Assembly: GCA_964356335.1 (NCBI GenBank)
Contig: CAYHHI010000002.1
Span: forward strand, 62,001 to 126,000
Direction: 5' to 3'
DNA length: 64,000 bases
Source of the DNA: CAYHHI01 sp964356335
GTDB taxonomy: Bacteria; Arandabacterota; Arandabacteria; Arandabacterales; Arandabacteraceae
This document shows positions 6,157 to 17,603 of the stretch, piece by piece. Position numbers and translations under genes: made by a program. The notes under the pieces were generated by a model. The model had not been told where the DNA came from. It was given only the letters and a program-made list of their open reading frames with translations, and searched no databases. Numbering within the stretch: position 1 is the stretch's first letter; each line of letters opens with the position of its first letter.

Positions 6157-8823
6157 ATGCAGACACGGTACGACCCTCATAAGGCTGAGCAGACATGGTA
6201 TGATTTCTGGTCAGCAAGGCAGCTTTTCACGCCACAACCTAGGGCCGGTAAGCCCTTCGTCATAGTCATGCCTCCGCCGAATATCACGGGTCCGCTGACG
6301 ATGGGGCACGCTCTGAATATGTCGCTTCAGGACGTCCTGGTGAGGTGGAACATGCTCAGCGGGAAGGAATGTCTGTGGCTTCCCGGCAAGGATCACGCCG
6401 GCATTGCGACGCAAGTAGCGGTGGAGAAGCAGATCGCGCAGGACGGCCTCACGCGGGAAAGCCTGGGCAGGGACAGATTCGTGGAGCGGGTCTGGCAGTG
6501 GAAAGAGGAAATGAGCGCGAAGATCACCGAGCAGATCAAGCACCTGGGGTGCGCCTGTGACTGGTCGCGCGAGAGATTTACCCTCGACCAGGGGCTTTCG
6601 CTGGCTGTGAGAACCGCTTTTGTGACCCTATTCAACGAAGGCCTGATCTACCGCGGCGAATATGTGATCAACTGGTGCCCACGGTGTCTGACGTCGCTCT
6701 CAGATGAGGAGGTCGAGAGGGAGGACCTCGCGGGGAATCTCTGGTACATACGCTATCCACTCCAGGATGGCGGCCACCTGACCGTGGCGACGACAAGACC
6801 GGAGACCATGCTGGGCGACGTTGCCGTAGCCGTGAATCCGCATGATAAGCGATATGAACACGCCTGGACGAAAATGCTTGTACTCCCGCTGGTTGGGCGG
6901 CTCATGCCTGTGATCAGAGATGATATTGTTGATCCCGAGTTTGGAACAGGGGCCGTGAAGGTCACGCCTGCCCATGACGCCGATGATTTCGCGATTGGCG
7001 GAAGGCACGTGCTCAAGCCGGTGGTGGTTATGGATGAAAGCGGGAAGATGAACGAGAACGCCGGAGCGTACGCGGGCCTCGATAGGTTCGAAGCCCGAAA
7101 GCGCATTGTCGAGGACCTCGAGAAGCAGGGCCTCATCGAGAAGATCACTGCTTACAACCTCTCCGTCGGCCAGTGCTACAGGTGCAACACCCTGATCGAG
7201 CCTTATCTTTCGAGGCAGTATTTCCTGAAGATGGAACCGCTCGCCGGGCCTGCGATAGAGGTCGTGAAGCAGGGACGGGTGAGGTTCCATCCCGACCGCT
7301 GGACAAAGGTCTATTTCAACTGGATGGAAGGCATAAGGGATTGGTGCATATCGAGGCAGCTCTGGTGGGGCCATCGCATACCTGTCTGGCATTGCCAGGG
7401 TTGTGGCCGTATGGTGAGTGAACTCACAGATCCCACCGAATGTCCCGGCTGCCGCGGTCCGCTGGTGAGGGAAGAGGACGTGCTGGACACGTGGTTCTCG
7501 TCCTGGCTCTGGCCTTTCTCGACGCTCGGCTGGCCTTCCCAGACTGCGGACCTCAAACGCTACTACCCGACGTCAGCGCTGGTCACGGGACCCGACATCA
7601 TCTTCTTCTGGGTCGCGCGCATGATAATGGCCGGGCTCCATTTCATGAAGGAGATCCCCTTTGAAGACGTCTATCTTCACGGCCTTATCAGGGACGAGCT
7701 CGGGCGGAAGATGTCCAAGTCGATAGGCAATTCACCTGACCCGTCGGATCTGATAGATAAGTATGGTTCCGACGCGCTGAGGTTCACTATGGTCTCGCTC
7801 ACACCCAGGGGCTCCGATGTTCTGTTTGCAGAGCGGAACCTCGAGACCGGCAGGAACTTCGCAAACAAAGTGTGGAACGCTGCAAGGCTCGTCAAATCTG
7901 CCGGTGAGGGTCACGATGGAGTGGGAAGTGCCGAGGGTCACGCCGGGGTGCGAAGTGGCGGTGCGGGTGCCGCGGGTTTGAGCTCCACCAGCCCGGACAT
8001 CTGCGACAGGTGGATAATCAGCCGGGCGGCCGGCGCCACGGCGCGCGTCAAGGCGCATATCGATGATTTTGCCCTGAACGAAGCCGCCAAGACAGTCTAT
8101 GACTTCGTCTGGCACGAGTTCTGTGACTGGTACCTCGAGTTGGCAAAGGAAAGATTCTATTCGCCTGATCCCAAGGCCAAGAGTGATGTCATGGCGGTGG
8201 CACGCAGGGTTTTGGGGAGATGTCTTGAGCTCCTACATCCCTTCATGCCGTTTCTCAGCGAGGAAGTCTGGCATGTGGTGGGGCTTGATGAAAAGAGCCT
8301 GCTCGAACAGACGTGGCCCGCCGAGGACGAGTTCCAGAGTGACGCTGATGCCGAGACTATCATGGCGTCGGTCATGGGCATCGTCGAGGCCGTGAGAAAC
8401 ATAAGGGGAGAGATGGGCATTCATCCCTCAGTCAATGTCGCACTGCATCTGGTTTTCTCGGGCGATCAAGGGAAAGACGGTATCCTCGGTGCGGCGTCGT
8501 ATATAAGGAAGATGGGAAAGGTGTCCCATATTGAGACAGCCAGGCCCCGAGCAAGCGGACCTGTCGCAACCAGCATCGTTGGTGGGATCGAGGTCATAGT
8601 CCCTCTGGCGGGGGTGATCGACGTCGATGTCGAAAAGGCGCGCCTTGAGAAGGAGATCGCCAGAATCACCAACCTTCTCGAGAGGTCCAGGGTTAAGATC
8701 GCGAATCCTGAATTTGCGGAGAGAGCACCTGCACAGGTGGTGGCAAAAGAGAGGGAGAAGATAGGGACACTCACAGAGACCAAGGCCAAGCTCGAGAAAA
8801 CTCTTTCCACGCTGCTTGGCTGA
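6157..8823 (+). CDS. valS: Valine-tRNA ligase
   Basis: An 888-residue class I aminoacyl-tRNA synthetase. The N-terminal PPPNITG...MGHAL block holds the HIGH-type motif, and KMSKS is at about residue 518 (GRKMSKSIGN). The CP1 editing region with TTRPETMLGD lies between them, then the anticodon-binding domain, and a C-terminal Glu/Lys/Arg-rich coiled coil as expected for ValRS. A glycine-rich insert near residues 584-607, built from a 27-base tandem repeat, precedes the anticodon domain. I chose ATG 6157 because GAGGAG at 6145-6150 sits at good spacing; the adjacent ATG 6154 is nearly equivalent. Further in-frame codons upstream are not part of the family. Confidence 0.95.
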   Translation: MQTRYDPHKAEQTWYDFWSARQLFTPQPRAGKPFVIVMPPPNITGPLTMGHALNMSLQDVLVRWNMLSGKECLWLPGKDHAGIATQVAVEKQIAQDGLTRESLGRDRFVERVWQWKEEMSAKITEQIKHLGCACDWSRERFTLDQGLSLAVRTAFVTLFNEGLIYRGEYVINWCPRCLTSLSDEEVEREDLAGNLWYIRYPLQDGGHLTVATTRPETMLGDVAVAVNPHDKRYEHAWTKMLVLPLVGRLMPVIRDDIVDPEFGTGAVKVTPAHDADDFAIGGRHVLKPVVVMDESGKMNENAGAYAGLDRFEARKRIVEDLEKQGLIEKITAYNLSVGQCYRCNTLIEPYLSRQYFLKMEPLAGPAIEVVKQGRVRFHPDRWTKVYFNWMEGIRDWCISRQLWWGHRIPVWHCQGCGRMVSELTDPTECPGCRGPLVREEDVLDTWFSSWLWPFSTLGWPSQTADLKRYYPTSALVTGPDIIFFWVARMIMAGLHFMKEIPFEDVYLHGLIRDELGRKMSKSIGNSPDPSDLIDKYGSDALRFTMVSLTPRGSDVLFAERNLETGRNFANKVWNAARLVKSAGEGHDGVGSAEGHAGVRSGGAGAAGLSSTSPDICDRWIISRAAGATARVKAHIDDFALNEAAKTVYDFVWHEFCDWYLELAKERFYSPDPKAKSDVMAVARRVLGRCLELLHPFMPFLSEEVWHVVGLDEKSLLEQTWPAEDEFQSDADAETIMASVMGIVEAVRNIRGEMGIHPSVNVALHLVFSGDQGKDGILGAASYIRKMGKVSHIETARPRASGPVATSIVGGIEVIVPLAGVIDVDVEKARLEKEIARITNLLERSRVKIANPEFAERAPAQVVAKEREKIGTLTETKAKLEKTLSTLLG
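7906..7959 (+). repeat. 27-bp in-frame tandem repeat inside valS
   Basis: Two copies of a 27-base unit (7906-7932 and 7933-7959), both beginning GAGGGTCAC and ending in GAAGTG plus two or three bases. They encode EGHDGVGSA and EGHAGVRSG, followed by a degenerate GAGAAG. The copy number keeps the frame open and produces a flexible Gly-rich linker between the catalytic core and the anticodon-binding domain. Confidence 0.8.
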
Positions 8824-8837
8824 CAGGGGGTGTTGGT

Positions 8838-10187
8838 ATGAAGCGCACTCACATGAGATGTGTGCTCGCCGGGCTTGTCGGGCTCTTGGTTGTGTCCGGC
8901 ATCGTCTACGCCCGAGACCTACGGGTCACGGTGTACAACAGCAACCTGGGCGTGATAAAGGACATACGTTCAACCAAGCTGGAGCGAGGCACGAACCAGA
9001 TATCGATGGATGAGATAGCCGCCGAGATCGATCCGACCTCGGTCAGATTGAACATAGAAGGAGAGGGGGACATATCCATACTTGAGCAGAACTTCGAGTA
9101 CGATCTGGTGAACCCCGACAAACTGCTCCAGAAGTATCTTGAAGAGCGCCTGAGCATCACGACCGAAGACGGTAAGCAGTACGAAGGTAAACTGATAGGC
9201 TTCGACGGGAACAATCTCGTGCTCGACATGGACGGAAGCGGCGTCGCCATCGTGTCACGCGACAAGGTCAAAGACATTGTTCTTCCTCCGGGTGTGAAGG
9301 GCCTTGTGGTAAAGCCGACCCTCTTCTGGCACGTGAACGCATCAAGGAGCACTTCGGCAGAGATGGAAATCGCCTACCTAACCGAGGGAATGAACTGGCA
9401 TGCCGAGTATGTGGCAACGGTGGCCGAGGAAGAGAAGAGCCTGGGACTTGCCTCCTGGGTCTCCATCGAGAACCAGTCAGGGGCCACCTATCCGGATGCG
9501 AAGATCAAGCTGATTGCGGGAGACATCCACCGCGCGGAGAAGAAGATGCCCATGCCCATGTATGAGATGGCCCGGGGGGAGGGTGCACCTCGCCTGGAGG
9601 AGAAAGCCTTCTTCGAGTATCACATGTACACGCTTGAGGGCACATCCACCCTGAAGGAAAAGGAGGTCAAGCAGATCCAACTTTTCCCGGAGACCACCGT
9701 GCCCGCGACCAAGCTTTATGACTTTGATGCGTCCAAGGGGACCGGCGTCAGGGTGGTGATGAAGTTTGATAACACCCAGAAGGGCGGGCTTGGCATACCG
9801 CTTCCCGCAGGCAAGGTGAGAGTCTTCAAGGCTGATGTGGACGGCAGCCTCGAATTTCTCGGCGAGGATGAAATCGACCACACGCCGCGAGATGAAGAAG
9901 TCAAGATTTACGTGGGGGACGCATTCGACGTGGTCGTCACCCGCGAGCAGAAAGACTTCAACAAGGTGAGCGACAGGGTCTTCATCGAGACATATGACAT
10001 CGGGATCGCGAACCACAAGGACTTGGACATCACCCTTACTGTAACTGAGCACATCTACGGGGAGTGGAACATAAGGACCTCGTCGCATCCTTACAAGAAG
10101 ATACGATCTGACACCGCAGAGTTCGGGGTTCCGGTCGGAGCGAATTCCAAAGTGGTTCTTACCTATACGGTGAGAAGAGAGATCTGA
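8838..10187 (+). CDS. Secreted DUF4139-domain protein
   Basis: A 449-residue protein with a cleavable signal peptide (basic MKRTHMR, hydrophobic stretch to about residue 24, ending VYA). The mature part begins with a strand-rich region (RVTVYNSNLGVIKD) like the N-terminus of DUF4139 proteins. The DUF4139 domain covers roughly 160-449, with the typical AYLTEGMNWHAEYVA and a C-terminal VLTYTVRREI. Many homologues are mucoidy-inhibitor-A-like envelope proteins of unknown activity. It follows valS after 14 bases, and its stop overlaps the RodZ-like gene (TGATG). Export to the periplasm is well supported; the role is not. Confidence 0.75.
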   Translation: MKRTHMRCVLAGLVGLLVVSGIVYARDLRVTVYNSNLGVIKDIRSTKLERGTNQISMDEIAAEIDPTSVRLNIEGEGDISILEQNFEYDLVNPDKLLQKYLEERLSITTEDGKQYEGKLIGFDGNNLVLDMDGSGVAIVSRDKVKDIVLPPGVKGLVVKPTLFWHVNASRSTSAEMEIAYLTEGMNWHAEYVATVAEEEKSLGLASWVSIENQSGATYPDAKIKLIAGDIHRAEKKMPMPMYEMARGEGAPRLEEKAFFEYHMYTLEGTSTLKEKEVKQIQLFPETTVPATKLYDFDASKGTGVRVVMKFDNTQKGGLGIPLPAGKVRVFKADVDGSLEFLGEDEIDHTPRDEEVKIYVGDAFDVVVTREQKDFNKVSDRVFIETYDIGIANHKDLDITLTVTEHIYGEWNIRTSSHPYKKIRSDTAEFGVPVGANSKVVLTYTVRREI

Positions 10188-11080
10188 TGGACGGGATCGG
10201 TGAGAGACTCAAGAGAAGGCGCGAGGAACTGGGCCTTTCGCTCGAGGCCGCTGCCGAAGCCACGAAGTTGCGGCCGGAGCTGATCGAAGCGATCGAGGAA
10301 GGCCGTGTCGGTGTCTTCTCTGCCAAGGTCTACCGGCTTGCTTTCATAAGAGCCTATGCCACTGTGCTCAAACTGGACGCCGATGAACTCATAAGGGACC
10401 AGAAGACTGAGGAAGAAAGGGCTCAGGAAGCCCTGAGAGGCATAAGAATCGGGCCTCCGCGAGATACCAGGTTGCGGAAAACCTTGATTGGCATTGGCGC
10501 AGGCGTTCTTGCCGCGATCGTCATTTTCATCGTCTTGGACCGTGCCTTCCAGACGAAGAGGAGTCCCGTGGGCAGGGCAGCCGAATCGGCCGAGAGCTCC
10601 AAAGCAGACCTCCCCGGCAGCGGGCGCGCCGCAAAGGGCGCTCCGAGAATGATCCGAGTCGAGAGCAAGGAAGGAAACCAGGCGCCTGGAGAGAGCGTGG
10701 TGGGAGAGCGAGGGCAGGAAGAAGGTTCTGTGGTCGGAGTGCCGGCTGTGTCCCAGGGAAGGGGCAGCGTCGATACCTCGAGGGCAGCGGCACTGCCAGT
10801 GGCCCCTCCTCCAAGCACTCAAGCCCCCGAGGGCGGGGAGCGACCGAGAATACTTGAGGTTAGCGCGCACGGTGGGGCCCTGCTGACGATCGCCAGCGGA
10901 GACAGCATTCTGATCGAGGGTTCGATAAGCGGTGGTGACAGGAAAGTCTTCACTTCGCGCAAGCCATTTGTCCTCGTATTTCTTTCCGATAGGAACGCGG
11001 TCTCACTCACCCTGGACGGTAGGCCTGTGAGTCTGCCGGCATCAAACAAGCGGCAGATTTACGACTACGCGTTACCGTAG
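10187..11080 (+). CDS. RodZ-like helix-turn-helix membrane protein
   Basis: A 297-residue single-pass protein. Residues 1-75 are an HTH domain of the RodZ N-terminal type ([20 protein letters not shown]). A transmembrane helix lies at about 103-122 ([17 protein letters not shown]), followed by a Pro/Ser/Gly-rich linker. The C-terminal 80 residues resemble the DUF4115 periplasmic domain ([17 protein letters not shown]). RodZ links MreB to the cell-wall elongation machinery and so helps set rod shape. No mreB or rodA is in the window, so RodZ function is probable rather than certain. The start overlaps the previous stop. Confidence 0.75.
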   Translation: MDGIGERLKRRREELGLSLEAAAEATKLRPELIEAIEEGRVGVFSAKVYRLAFIRAYATVLKLDADELIRDQKTEEERAQEALRGIRIGPPRDTRLRKTLIGIGAGVLAAIVIFIVLDRAFQTKRSPVGRAAESAESSKADLPGSGRAAKGAPRMIRVESKEGNQAPGESVVGERGQEEGSVVGVPAVSQGRGSVDTSRAAALPVAPPPSTQAPEGGERPRILEVSAHGGALLTIASGDSILIEGSISGGDRKVFTSRKPFVLVFLSDRNAVSLTLDGRPVSLPASNKRQIYDYALP

Positions 11081-11102
11081 CACCACGAAAGCCGGTGGGG
11101 CG

Positions 11103-13133
11103 ATGGAGTTCAAACTGGCTTCAAAATTCGAGCCGGGGGGTGATCAGCCTGAGGCCATCAGGGAACTGGCCGAGGGCGTCAGGCTCGGCAGGAAGTGGCA
11201 GACGCTGCTGGGTGTCACGGGTTCAGGCAAGACCTTTGCCATAGCCAATGTGATAGCCCAGATGGGGCTGCCGACGTTAGTGATCTCGCATAATAAGACG
11301 CTTGCTGCTCAGCTCTACGGTGAGTTCCGGGGTTTCTTTCCCGAGAACGCCGTCGAGTACTTCATCAGCTACTATGACTACTACCAGCCCGAGGCCTACA
11401 TTCCCTCGACCGATACTTACATAGAGAAAGATGCATCCATTAACGAAGAGATCGACAAGTTGAGGCTGAAGGCAACCGCGGGCGTGCTTGAGAGAAGGGA
11501 CGTGATCGTGGTCGCCAGCGTCTCCTGCATATATGGAATAGGCTCACCCGAGGATTTCAAAGGGATGCTGGTCACCCTTGGCAAAGGGGAGACAATCCCG
11601 CGGGATGCGCTCTTGAGGCGGCTTGTGGACATCCAGTACACGCGAAGTGACTACGACTTTGTGCGCGGCACGTTTAGGGTGCGTGGGGACACCGTGGAGA
11701 TAAGGCCCTCCGACCAAGAGAATGCGGTGAGGGTAGAGATGTTCGGAGATGAGATCACCCTGATCTCAGTCGTAGATACGATCACCGGCAAGATATTGGC
11801 TGAAAAGGACAGAGTGAACATATATCCGTCAAAGCATTTCGTGATGCCCTATTCGAGGCTTGAGAAGGCGCTCAAGGACATCGAAGCCGAGCTCGGAGAG
11901 ATCTTGAGGGACCTCAGAACGCATGAGAAGCTTCTCGAGGCCCAGCGGCTGGAGACCCGGACAAGGTACGACATCGAGATGCTCCGCGAGGTCGGCTACT
12001 GCCCCGGCATCGAGAACTACTCCAGGCACCTGAGCGGCAGACCGCCCGGCGAGCCTCCGTGCACGCTTATAGATTACTTCCCGGATCAATTCCTCCTTGT
12101 CATTGATGAGTCCCACGTGACGGTGCCGCAGATAAGGGGCATGTACGAAGGGGACAGATCAAGGAAGGAGACCCTGGTCAGGTACGGCTTCAGGCTCCCA
12201 TCCGCCCTCGATAACAGGCCCCTAAAGTTCGATGAGTTCGAGCGTAAACTCCACCGGGTGATCTTCGTCTCGGCGACGCCGGCGCCCTATGAGATTGAGA
12301 AATCCGGCGGTGTCGTCGTGGAGCAGATCATAAGGCCGACGGGTCTGGTTGACCCGGAGACGGTCGTGCGCCCGGTCAAGGGCCAGATCGATGACCTCTT
12401 AGGCGAGATAAGAAAAGTGGTCGCGCGGCATGAGCGCGTGCTTGTGACCACGCTTACCAAGCGGATGGCCGAGGATCTTACCGATTACCTCATCTCCCTG
12501 GGTGTGAATGCCCGTTACCTCCATTCTGACATAGATGCGATAGAGAGGGTGGAGATCCTGCGGGGCTTGAGGCTCAAGGAGTTCGACGTGATCGTGGGGA
12601 TAAACCTGCTGCGTGAAGGCCTGGACCTTCCCGAGGTCTCGCTTGTTGCCGTACTGGACGCAGACAAGGAGGGCTTTCTCCGGTCAGAGACTTCCCTGAT
12701 TCAGGTATCAGGCAGGGCCGCAAGGAATGTCTCGGGAAGAGTGATCCTTTACGCCGACACCATCACGGGTTCCATGCAGCGAGCCATCAGTGAGACCAAG
12801 CGGAGAAGAGACATTCAGCTGAAATACAACAAGAAGTACGGCATTGTGCCCCAGACCATAGTCAAGACCACGGAGGAGATCATCCAGGCAACCTACGTCG
12901 CCGACTCGGGCAGGGAGGCCGGGACCGGAGCCCAGGAAATGCTCGAAAGCACGTCTTATGATGAGATCCTGGTCAACCTGGAGCACGAGATGATGGATGC
13001 TGCCAGGAATCTTGAATTCGAGAAAGCCGCTTCCTTAAGGGATAGAATGGAAGACGTGATTGCGATGATGGCGATGGAAGGCAGGAGGCCTGAGCGCGCG
13101 AGAGCCCGGAGAAAAAAGGTTAGGAGACCATGA
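11103..13133 (+). CDS. uvrB: Excinuclease ABC subunit B
   Basis: A 676-residue DNA helicase-like subunit of nucleotide excision repair; it verifies damage handed over by UvrA and recruits UvrC. Walker A is GVTGSGKT (37-44), and the damage-probing beta-hairpin includes [12 protein letters not shown] (about 91-102). Helicase motifs DESHVT and the C-terminal ARYLHSD and QVSGRAARN blocks are present. The final 50 residues contain a UVR motif for UvrC contact ([15 protein letters not shown]). The size is normal. It shares a 4-bp overlap with nadC. uvrA is also in this window, at 29167. Confidence 0.97.
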   Translation: MEFKLASKFEPGGDQPEAIRELAEGVRLGRKWQTLLGVTGSGKTFAIANVIAQMGLPTLVISHNKTLAAQLYGEFRGFFPENAVEYFISYYDYYQPEAYIPSTDTYIEKDASINEEIDKLRLKATAGVLERRDVIVVASVSCIYGIGSPEDFKGMLVTLGKGETIPRDALLRRLVDIQYTRSDYDFVRGTFRVRGDTVEIRPSDQENAVRVEMFGDEITLISVVDTITGKILAEKDRVNIYPSKHFVMPYSRLEKALKDIEAELGEILRDLRTHEKLLEAQRLETRTRYDIEMLREVGYCPGIENYSRHLSGRPPGEPPCTLIDYFPDQFLLVIDESHVTVPQIRGMYEGDRSRKETLVRYGFRLPSALDNRPLKFDEFERKLHRVIFVSATPAPYEIEKSGGVVVEQIIRPTGLVDPETVVRPVKGQIDDLLGEIRKVVARHERVLVTTLTKRMAEDLTDYLISLGVNARYLHSDIDAIERVEILRGLRLKEFDVIVGINLLREGLDLPEVSLVAVLDADKEGFLRSETSLIQVSGRAARNVSGRVILYADTITGSMQRAISETKRRRDIQLKYNKKYGIVPQTIVKTTEEIIQATYVADSGREAGTGAQEMLESTSYDEILVNLEHEMMDAARNLEFEKAASLRDRMEDVIAMMAMEGRRPERARARRKKVRRP

Positions 13134-14005
13134 TGTTCCCGTTTCGCGTGAAGGTTCGCGACACTTACCTTCGGAAAACCGTCTTGGACGCCCTGAGAGA
13201 GGATATCGCCAAGGGTGACATAACCACCAATCTCACGGTGAGCCGTGGCGCAAGGGCCCGTGCCGTCCTCAGACTCAAGGATGATGGGGTGATCGCAGGG
13301 CTCGAGGTGTTCAAGGCCGTGTTTGAGGCATATGATGCCGAGGCCAGAGTAGCACTGAGGGTGAGAGAAGGCGCCCGGTGCAAGCGAGGCACCGTGCTTG
13401 CCACGGTCACAGGAAGGGCCCGCAGCATTCTTTCATGTGAGCGAGTGGCGCTCAATTTCGTTCAGCGGCTCTCGGGGATCGCGACAATGACCAGGGAGTT
13501 CGTGGATGAGGTGCGCGGGACTGGAGTGAAGATCCTCGACACGCGGAAGACCACACCCAACCTGAGACTGCTCGAGAAGTACGCCGTGAGCGTCGGCGGA
13601 GGGTTCAATCACAGGCCTACTCTCGCCGATCTTGCTCTGATAAAGGACAACCACATAAGAGCAGCAGGGGGCATACGTGAGGCGGTAGCGAGAATAAATG
13701 AAGCCAGGCCGAAGGTGCTCGTCGAGATCGAAGTGGCACCCGACGTTGATCTCAGCAGCCTCAGCGATCTCGATATTGACATCCTGATGTTCGACAACTG
13801 GCCCCCGGAGATCCTGAGAGAGGCGATCCATAAGGTGAGGCGATTCCGATCGAAACCTCTTGTCGAAGTCTCCGGGCGGATAAGGCTTGAGAACGTGCGG
13901 AAGATCGCCCTTTCGAGGCCGGACTTCATCTCGGTAGGCTATCTCACCCATTCGGCCCCAGCGCTTGACATCAGCCTCGATTTTGTGGGTGACGCACGGG
14001 CATGA
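13130..14005 (+). CDS. nadC: Nicotinate-nucleotide pyrophosphorylase (carboxylating)
   Basis: A 291-residue quinolinate phosphoribosyltransferase that makes nicotinate mononucleotide from quinolinate and PRPP in de novo NAD synthesis. Recognisable blocks are [11 protein letters not shown] at the N-terminus, [12 protein letters not shown], the active-site [17 protein letters not shown], and LIKDNHI. Start ATG 13130 overlaps the uvrB stop (ATGA); a second ATG follows directly. nadA and nadB are not in the window. It is translationally coupled on both sides, with birA overlapping its stop by 4 bp. Confidence 0.96.
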   Translation: MMFPFRVKVRDTYLRKTVLDALREDIAKGDITTNLTVSRGARARAVLRLKDDGVIAGLEVFKAVFEAYDAEARVALRVREGARCKRGTVLATVTGRARSILSCERVALNFVQRLSGIATMTREFVDEVRGTGVKILDTRKTTPNLRLLEKYAVSVGGGFNHRPTLADLALIKDNHIRAAGGIREAVARINEARPKVLVEIEVAPDVDLSSLSDLDIDILMFDNWPPEILREAIHKVRRFRSKPLVEVSGRIRLENVRKIALSRPDFISVGYLTHSAPALDISLDFVGDARA

Positions 14006-14979
14006 AAGATCTTGAAGCCGATATCGTCCTCAAACTCAAATCCTCCCGGATGTATGTCACAAGGGATGATCTCGGCAAGGCCTGCGGCATCGATCATGAA
14101 GATGTCATGAAGGTGGTAGATAGCCTGCGGCTCAGGGGCTACCGCATCGATGAGGTGCCGGGTGAAGGTTACAGGCTGGTTACTGCGCCGGATGTACTTG
14201 ACGGTTGCGAGATCAGAGCGGTACTCAGGGGATCTACCTTTGGCAGGGAAGTGCACGCCTTCAAGGCCGTTACTTCGACAAACGACGTCGCGCTTGTCCT
14301 GGCCAGGCAAGGTGCTCCTGAGGGTACGGTTGTTGTTGCCGAGGAGCAAGCCAAGGGAAGGGGACGCCTCGGCAGAACGTGGCACTCTTCAGCGGGGCTC
14401 GGGCTCTGGTTCTCGCTTGTCTTGAAACCCGACATGCAGGCGCGTGCATCCTCGGCCATATCCCTGGCCGGAGCTCTCGGAGTCGCTGGTGCGCTGAGAG
14501 AAGAGTTTGGCATCAAGGCGGAGATACGGTGGCCGAACGACGTGATGGTCGGATCGAAAAAGATATGCGGTGTGCTGACCGAGGGTGAATTCGCCGACGG
14601 AAGGGTCAAGTTTGTCGTGCTCGGGATCGGGCTAAATGTTCTGCACAGACAGCGCGATTTTCCTCCGGATATAAGAGGGAAAGCGACCTCCATTGGTCTC
14701 GAAGCCAAGCGCGAGATCAGGCGCCTGGAAGTCCTGTCAAGTGTCTTGATGGCGATTGAAGCCAAGTATGTGACTCTGCTTGGCGAGGGGTTCGCAAACC
14801 TGAGGAAGGAATTGCTTGCCCTTTCCCCGCTCGTGGGCAAACTGACACGACTGGTCACGGGAAAGGGCGAGATCGAAGGCATGGCGGTCGATATTGACGA
14901 TACCGGAGCCCTGGTCCTGAGAACCGAAAGCGGCCAGCTTCGACACATAATCGCTGGCGAGGTCGTCCGAGTCATATAG
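14002..14979 (+). CDS. birA: Bifunctional biotin-protein ligase / biotin operon repressor
   Basis: A 325-residue group II BirA. An N-terminal winged-helix domain (about 1-60) is followed by the ligase core with GRGRLGRTWHSS (biotinyl-AMP loop), RWPNDVMV, KKICGVLTE and GIGLNV, then a C-terminal SH3-like domain. It activates biotin and transfers it to a carboxylase carrier lysine; the HTH domain suggests it also represses biotin genes. No biotin carboxyl carrier protein or bio gene lies in the window. It overlaps nadC by 4 bp and precedes coaX. Confidence 0.95.
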   Translation: MKDLEADIVLKLKSSRMYVTRDDLGKACGIDHEDVMKVVDSLRLRGYRIDEVPGEGYRLVTAPDVLDGCEIRAVLRGSTFGREVHAFKAVTSTNDVALVLARQGAPEGTVVVAEEQAKGRGRLGRTWHSSAGLGLWFSLVLKPDMQARASSAISLAGALGVAGALREEFGIKAEIRWPNDVMVGSKKICGVLTEGEFADGRVKFVVLGIGLNVLHRQRDFPPDIRGKATSIGLEAKREIRRLEVLSSVLMAIEAKYVTLLGEGFANLRKELLALSPLVGKLTRLVTGKGEIEGMAVDIDDTGALVLRTESGQLRHIIAGEVVRVI

Positions 14980-14989
14980 GAGGATGCTC

Positions 14990-15832
14990 ATGATCATATG
15001 TGTTGATCTTGGCAACACATCAACGGCATTGGGAGTGCTTGAGGGAACAAGCGTGAAGCGGTTCTGGCGCATCATGACTCAGGAGCGGAGCAGTGATGAA
15101 TATGCTCTGCTGATCGGGTCGCTTCTTGAGAAGGAGGGCATAGCCAAGGGCACTCTGAGAATGGCCGGTATATGCTCGGTGGTTCCTTCTGAGACTCGCC
15201 ACATGATCGATGCCTTTCGAGTGAACCTTGGAATCCGCGCCGAGGTTCTGGATGCCGGCCTCAACTGCGGCATAAGGGTGCTCACCGACAATCCTGCCGA
15301 AGTCGGGACAGACAGGATCGCAAATGCAGTGGGGACATTCTATGAGTATGGCGGACCTGCCATTGTTGTGGACATCGGCACGGCAACCACGTTCGACTAT
15401 ATTTCCGATAAGGGCGAATACCTGGGTGGCGTGATTGCGCCCGGCATGCTCGCCGGAGCTAAAGACCTCTGGCACAGGGCTCGCATGCTACCTGCGGTCG
15501 AGGTCAGGAAGCCTTCGAAGGTCATTGGAACCTCAACCGTCCAATGCATGCAGTCAGGCATATTCTACGGCAACGTAGCCCAGATCGAAGGTGTTGTCAG
15601 AAGGATGTGGGGTGAGATCGGAGGCAGGTGCCAGGTGATAATGACCGGAGGATGGGCGGGCCTCATCTGGAAGCATCTTACCTTCGAAACCCTATTCGAC
15701 CTGCACCTCACCCTCAAAGGCATTGCCTACGCGCTTGATGGTGGCCTCAGGAAAAAGGGGACAGCCGCCCTTTCGGGCAGACCGAAGAAAGGCAGACCTG
15801 GAAAGGCGATGAAGAAGAAAGGGAAGGAATAG
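14990..15832 (+). CDS. coaX: Type III pantothenate kinase
   Basis: A 280-residue ASKHA-fold kinase doing the first step of coenzyme A synthesis. Motifs are DLGNTST at the N-terminus, GTDRIANAVG and VDIGTATTFDYI in the middle, and GGVIAPGM. The birA-coaX pairing is common in bacteria. I start it at ATG 14990 because the Shine-Dalgarno TAGGAGGA (14977-14984) leaves a proper gap there, while the ATG at 14984 would touch it. The C-terminal tail is Lys/Gly-rich (KKGRPGKAMKKKGKE) and not part of the fold. Confidence 0.95.
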   Translation: MIICVDLGNTSTALGVLEGTSVKRFWRIMTQERSSDEYALLIGSLLEKEGIAKGTLRMAGICSVVPSETRHMIDAFRVNLGIRAEVLDAGLNCGIRVLTDNPAEVGTDRIANAVGTFYEYGGPAIVVDIGTATTFDYISDKGEYLGGVIAPGMLAGAKDLWHRARMLPAVEVRKPSKVIGTSTVQCMQSGIFYGNVAQIEGVVRRMWGEIGGRCQVIMTGGWAGLIWKHLTFETLFDLHLTLKGIAYALDGGLRKKGTAALSGRPKKGRPGKAMKKKGKE

Positions 15833-15857
15833 GGGTGGACCAGAGGCGTGTTTTTGC

Positions 15858-15886
15858 TTGCGCGGGGCACGATGAGATTGTATTCT
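15858..15886 (+). promoter_or_regulatory. Candidate groEL promoter
   Basis: TTGCGC (15858-15863), a 17-base spacer and TATTCT (15881-15886). The expected transcription start falls at about 15893, right at the left arm of the CIRCE operator, which is the usual geometry for HrcA repression. Confidence 0.45.
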
Positions 15887-15894
15887 TCCATTTG

Positions 15895-17569
<1,675 letters not shown>

Positions 17570-17603
17570 CCGGGACCGCAAAGCCGGCAGGGCCGTGAGA
17601 GCC

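Noticed and set aside
5234..6217. Minus-strand open frame of 327 codons opposite the HgdB-like gene
   Set aside because: No recognisable motif, while the + strand reading has the three cluster cysteines and the operon overlap.
17570..17603. Bidirectional terminator between groEL and the MFS gene
   Set aside because: Expected from the convergent layout, but no stem longer than four or five pairs and no T run can be drawn.
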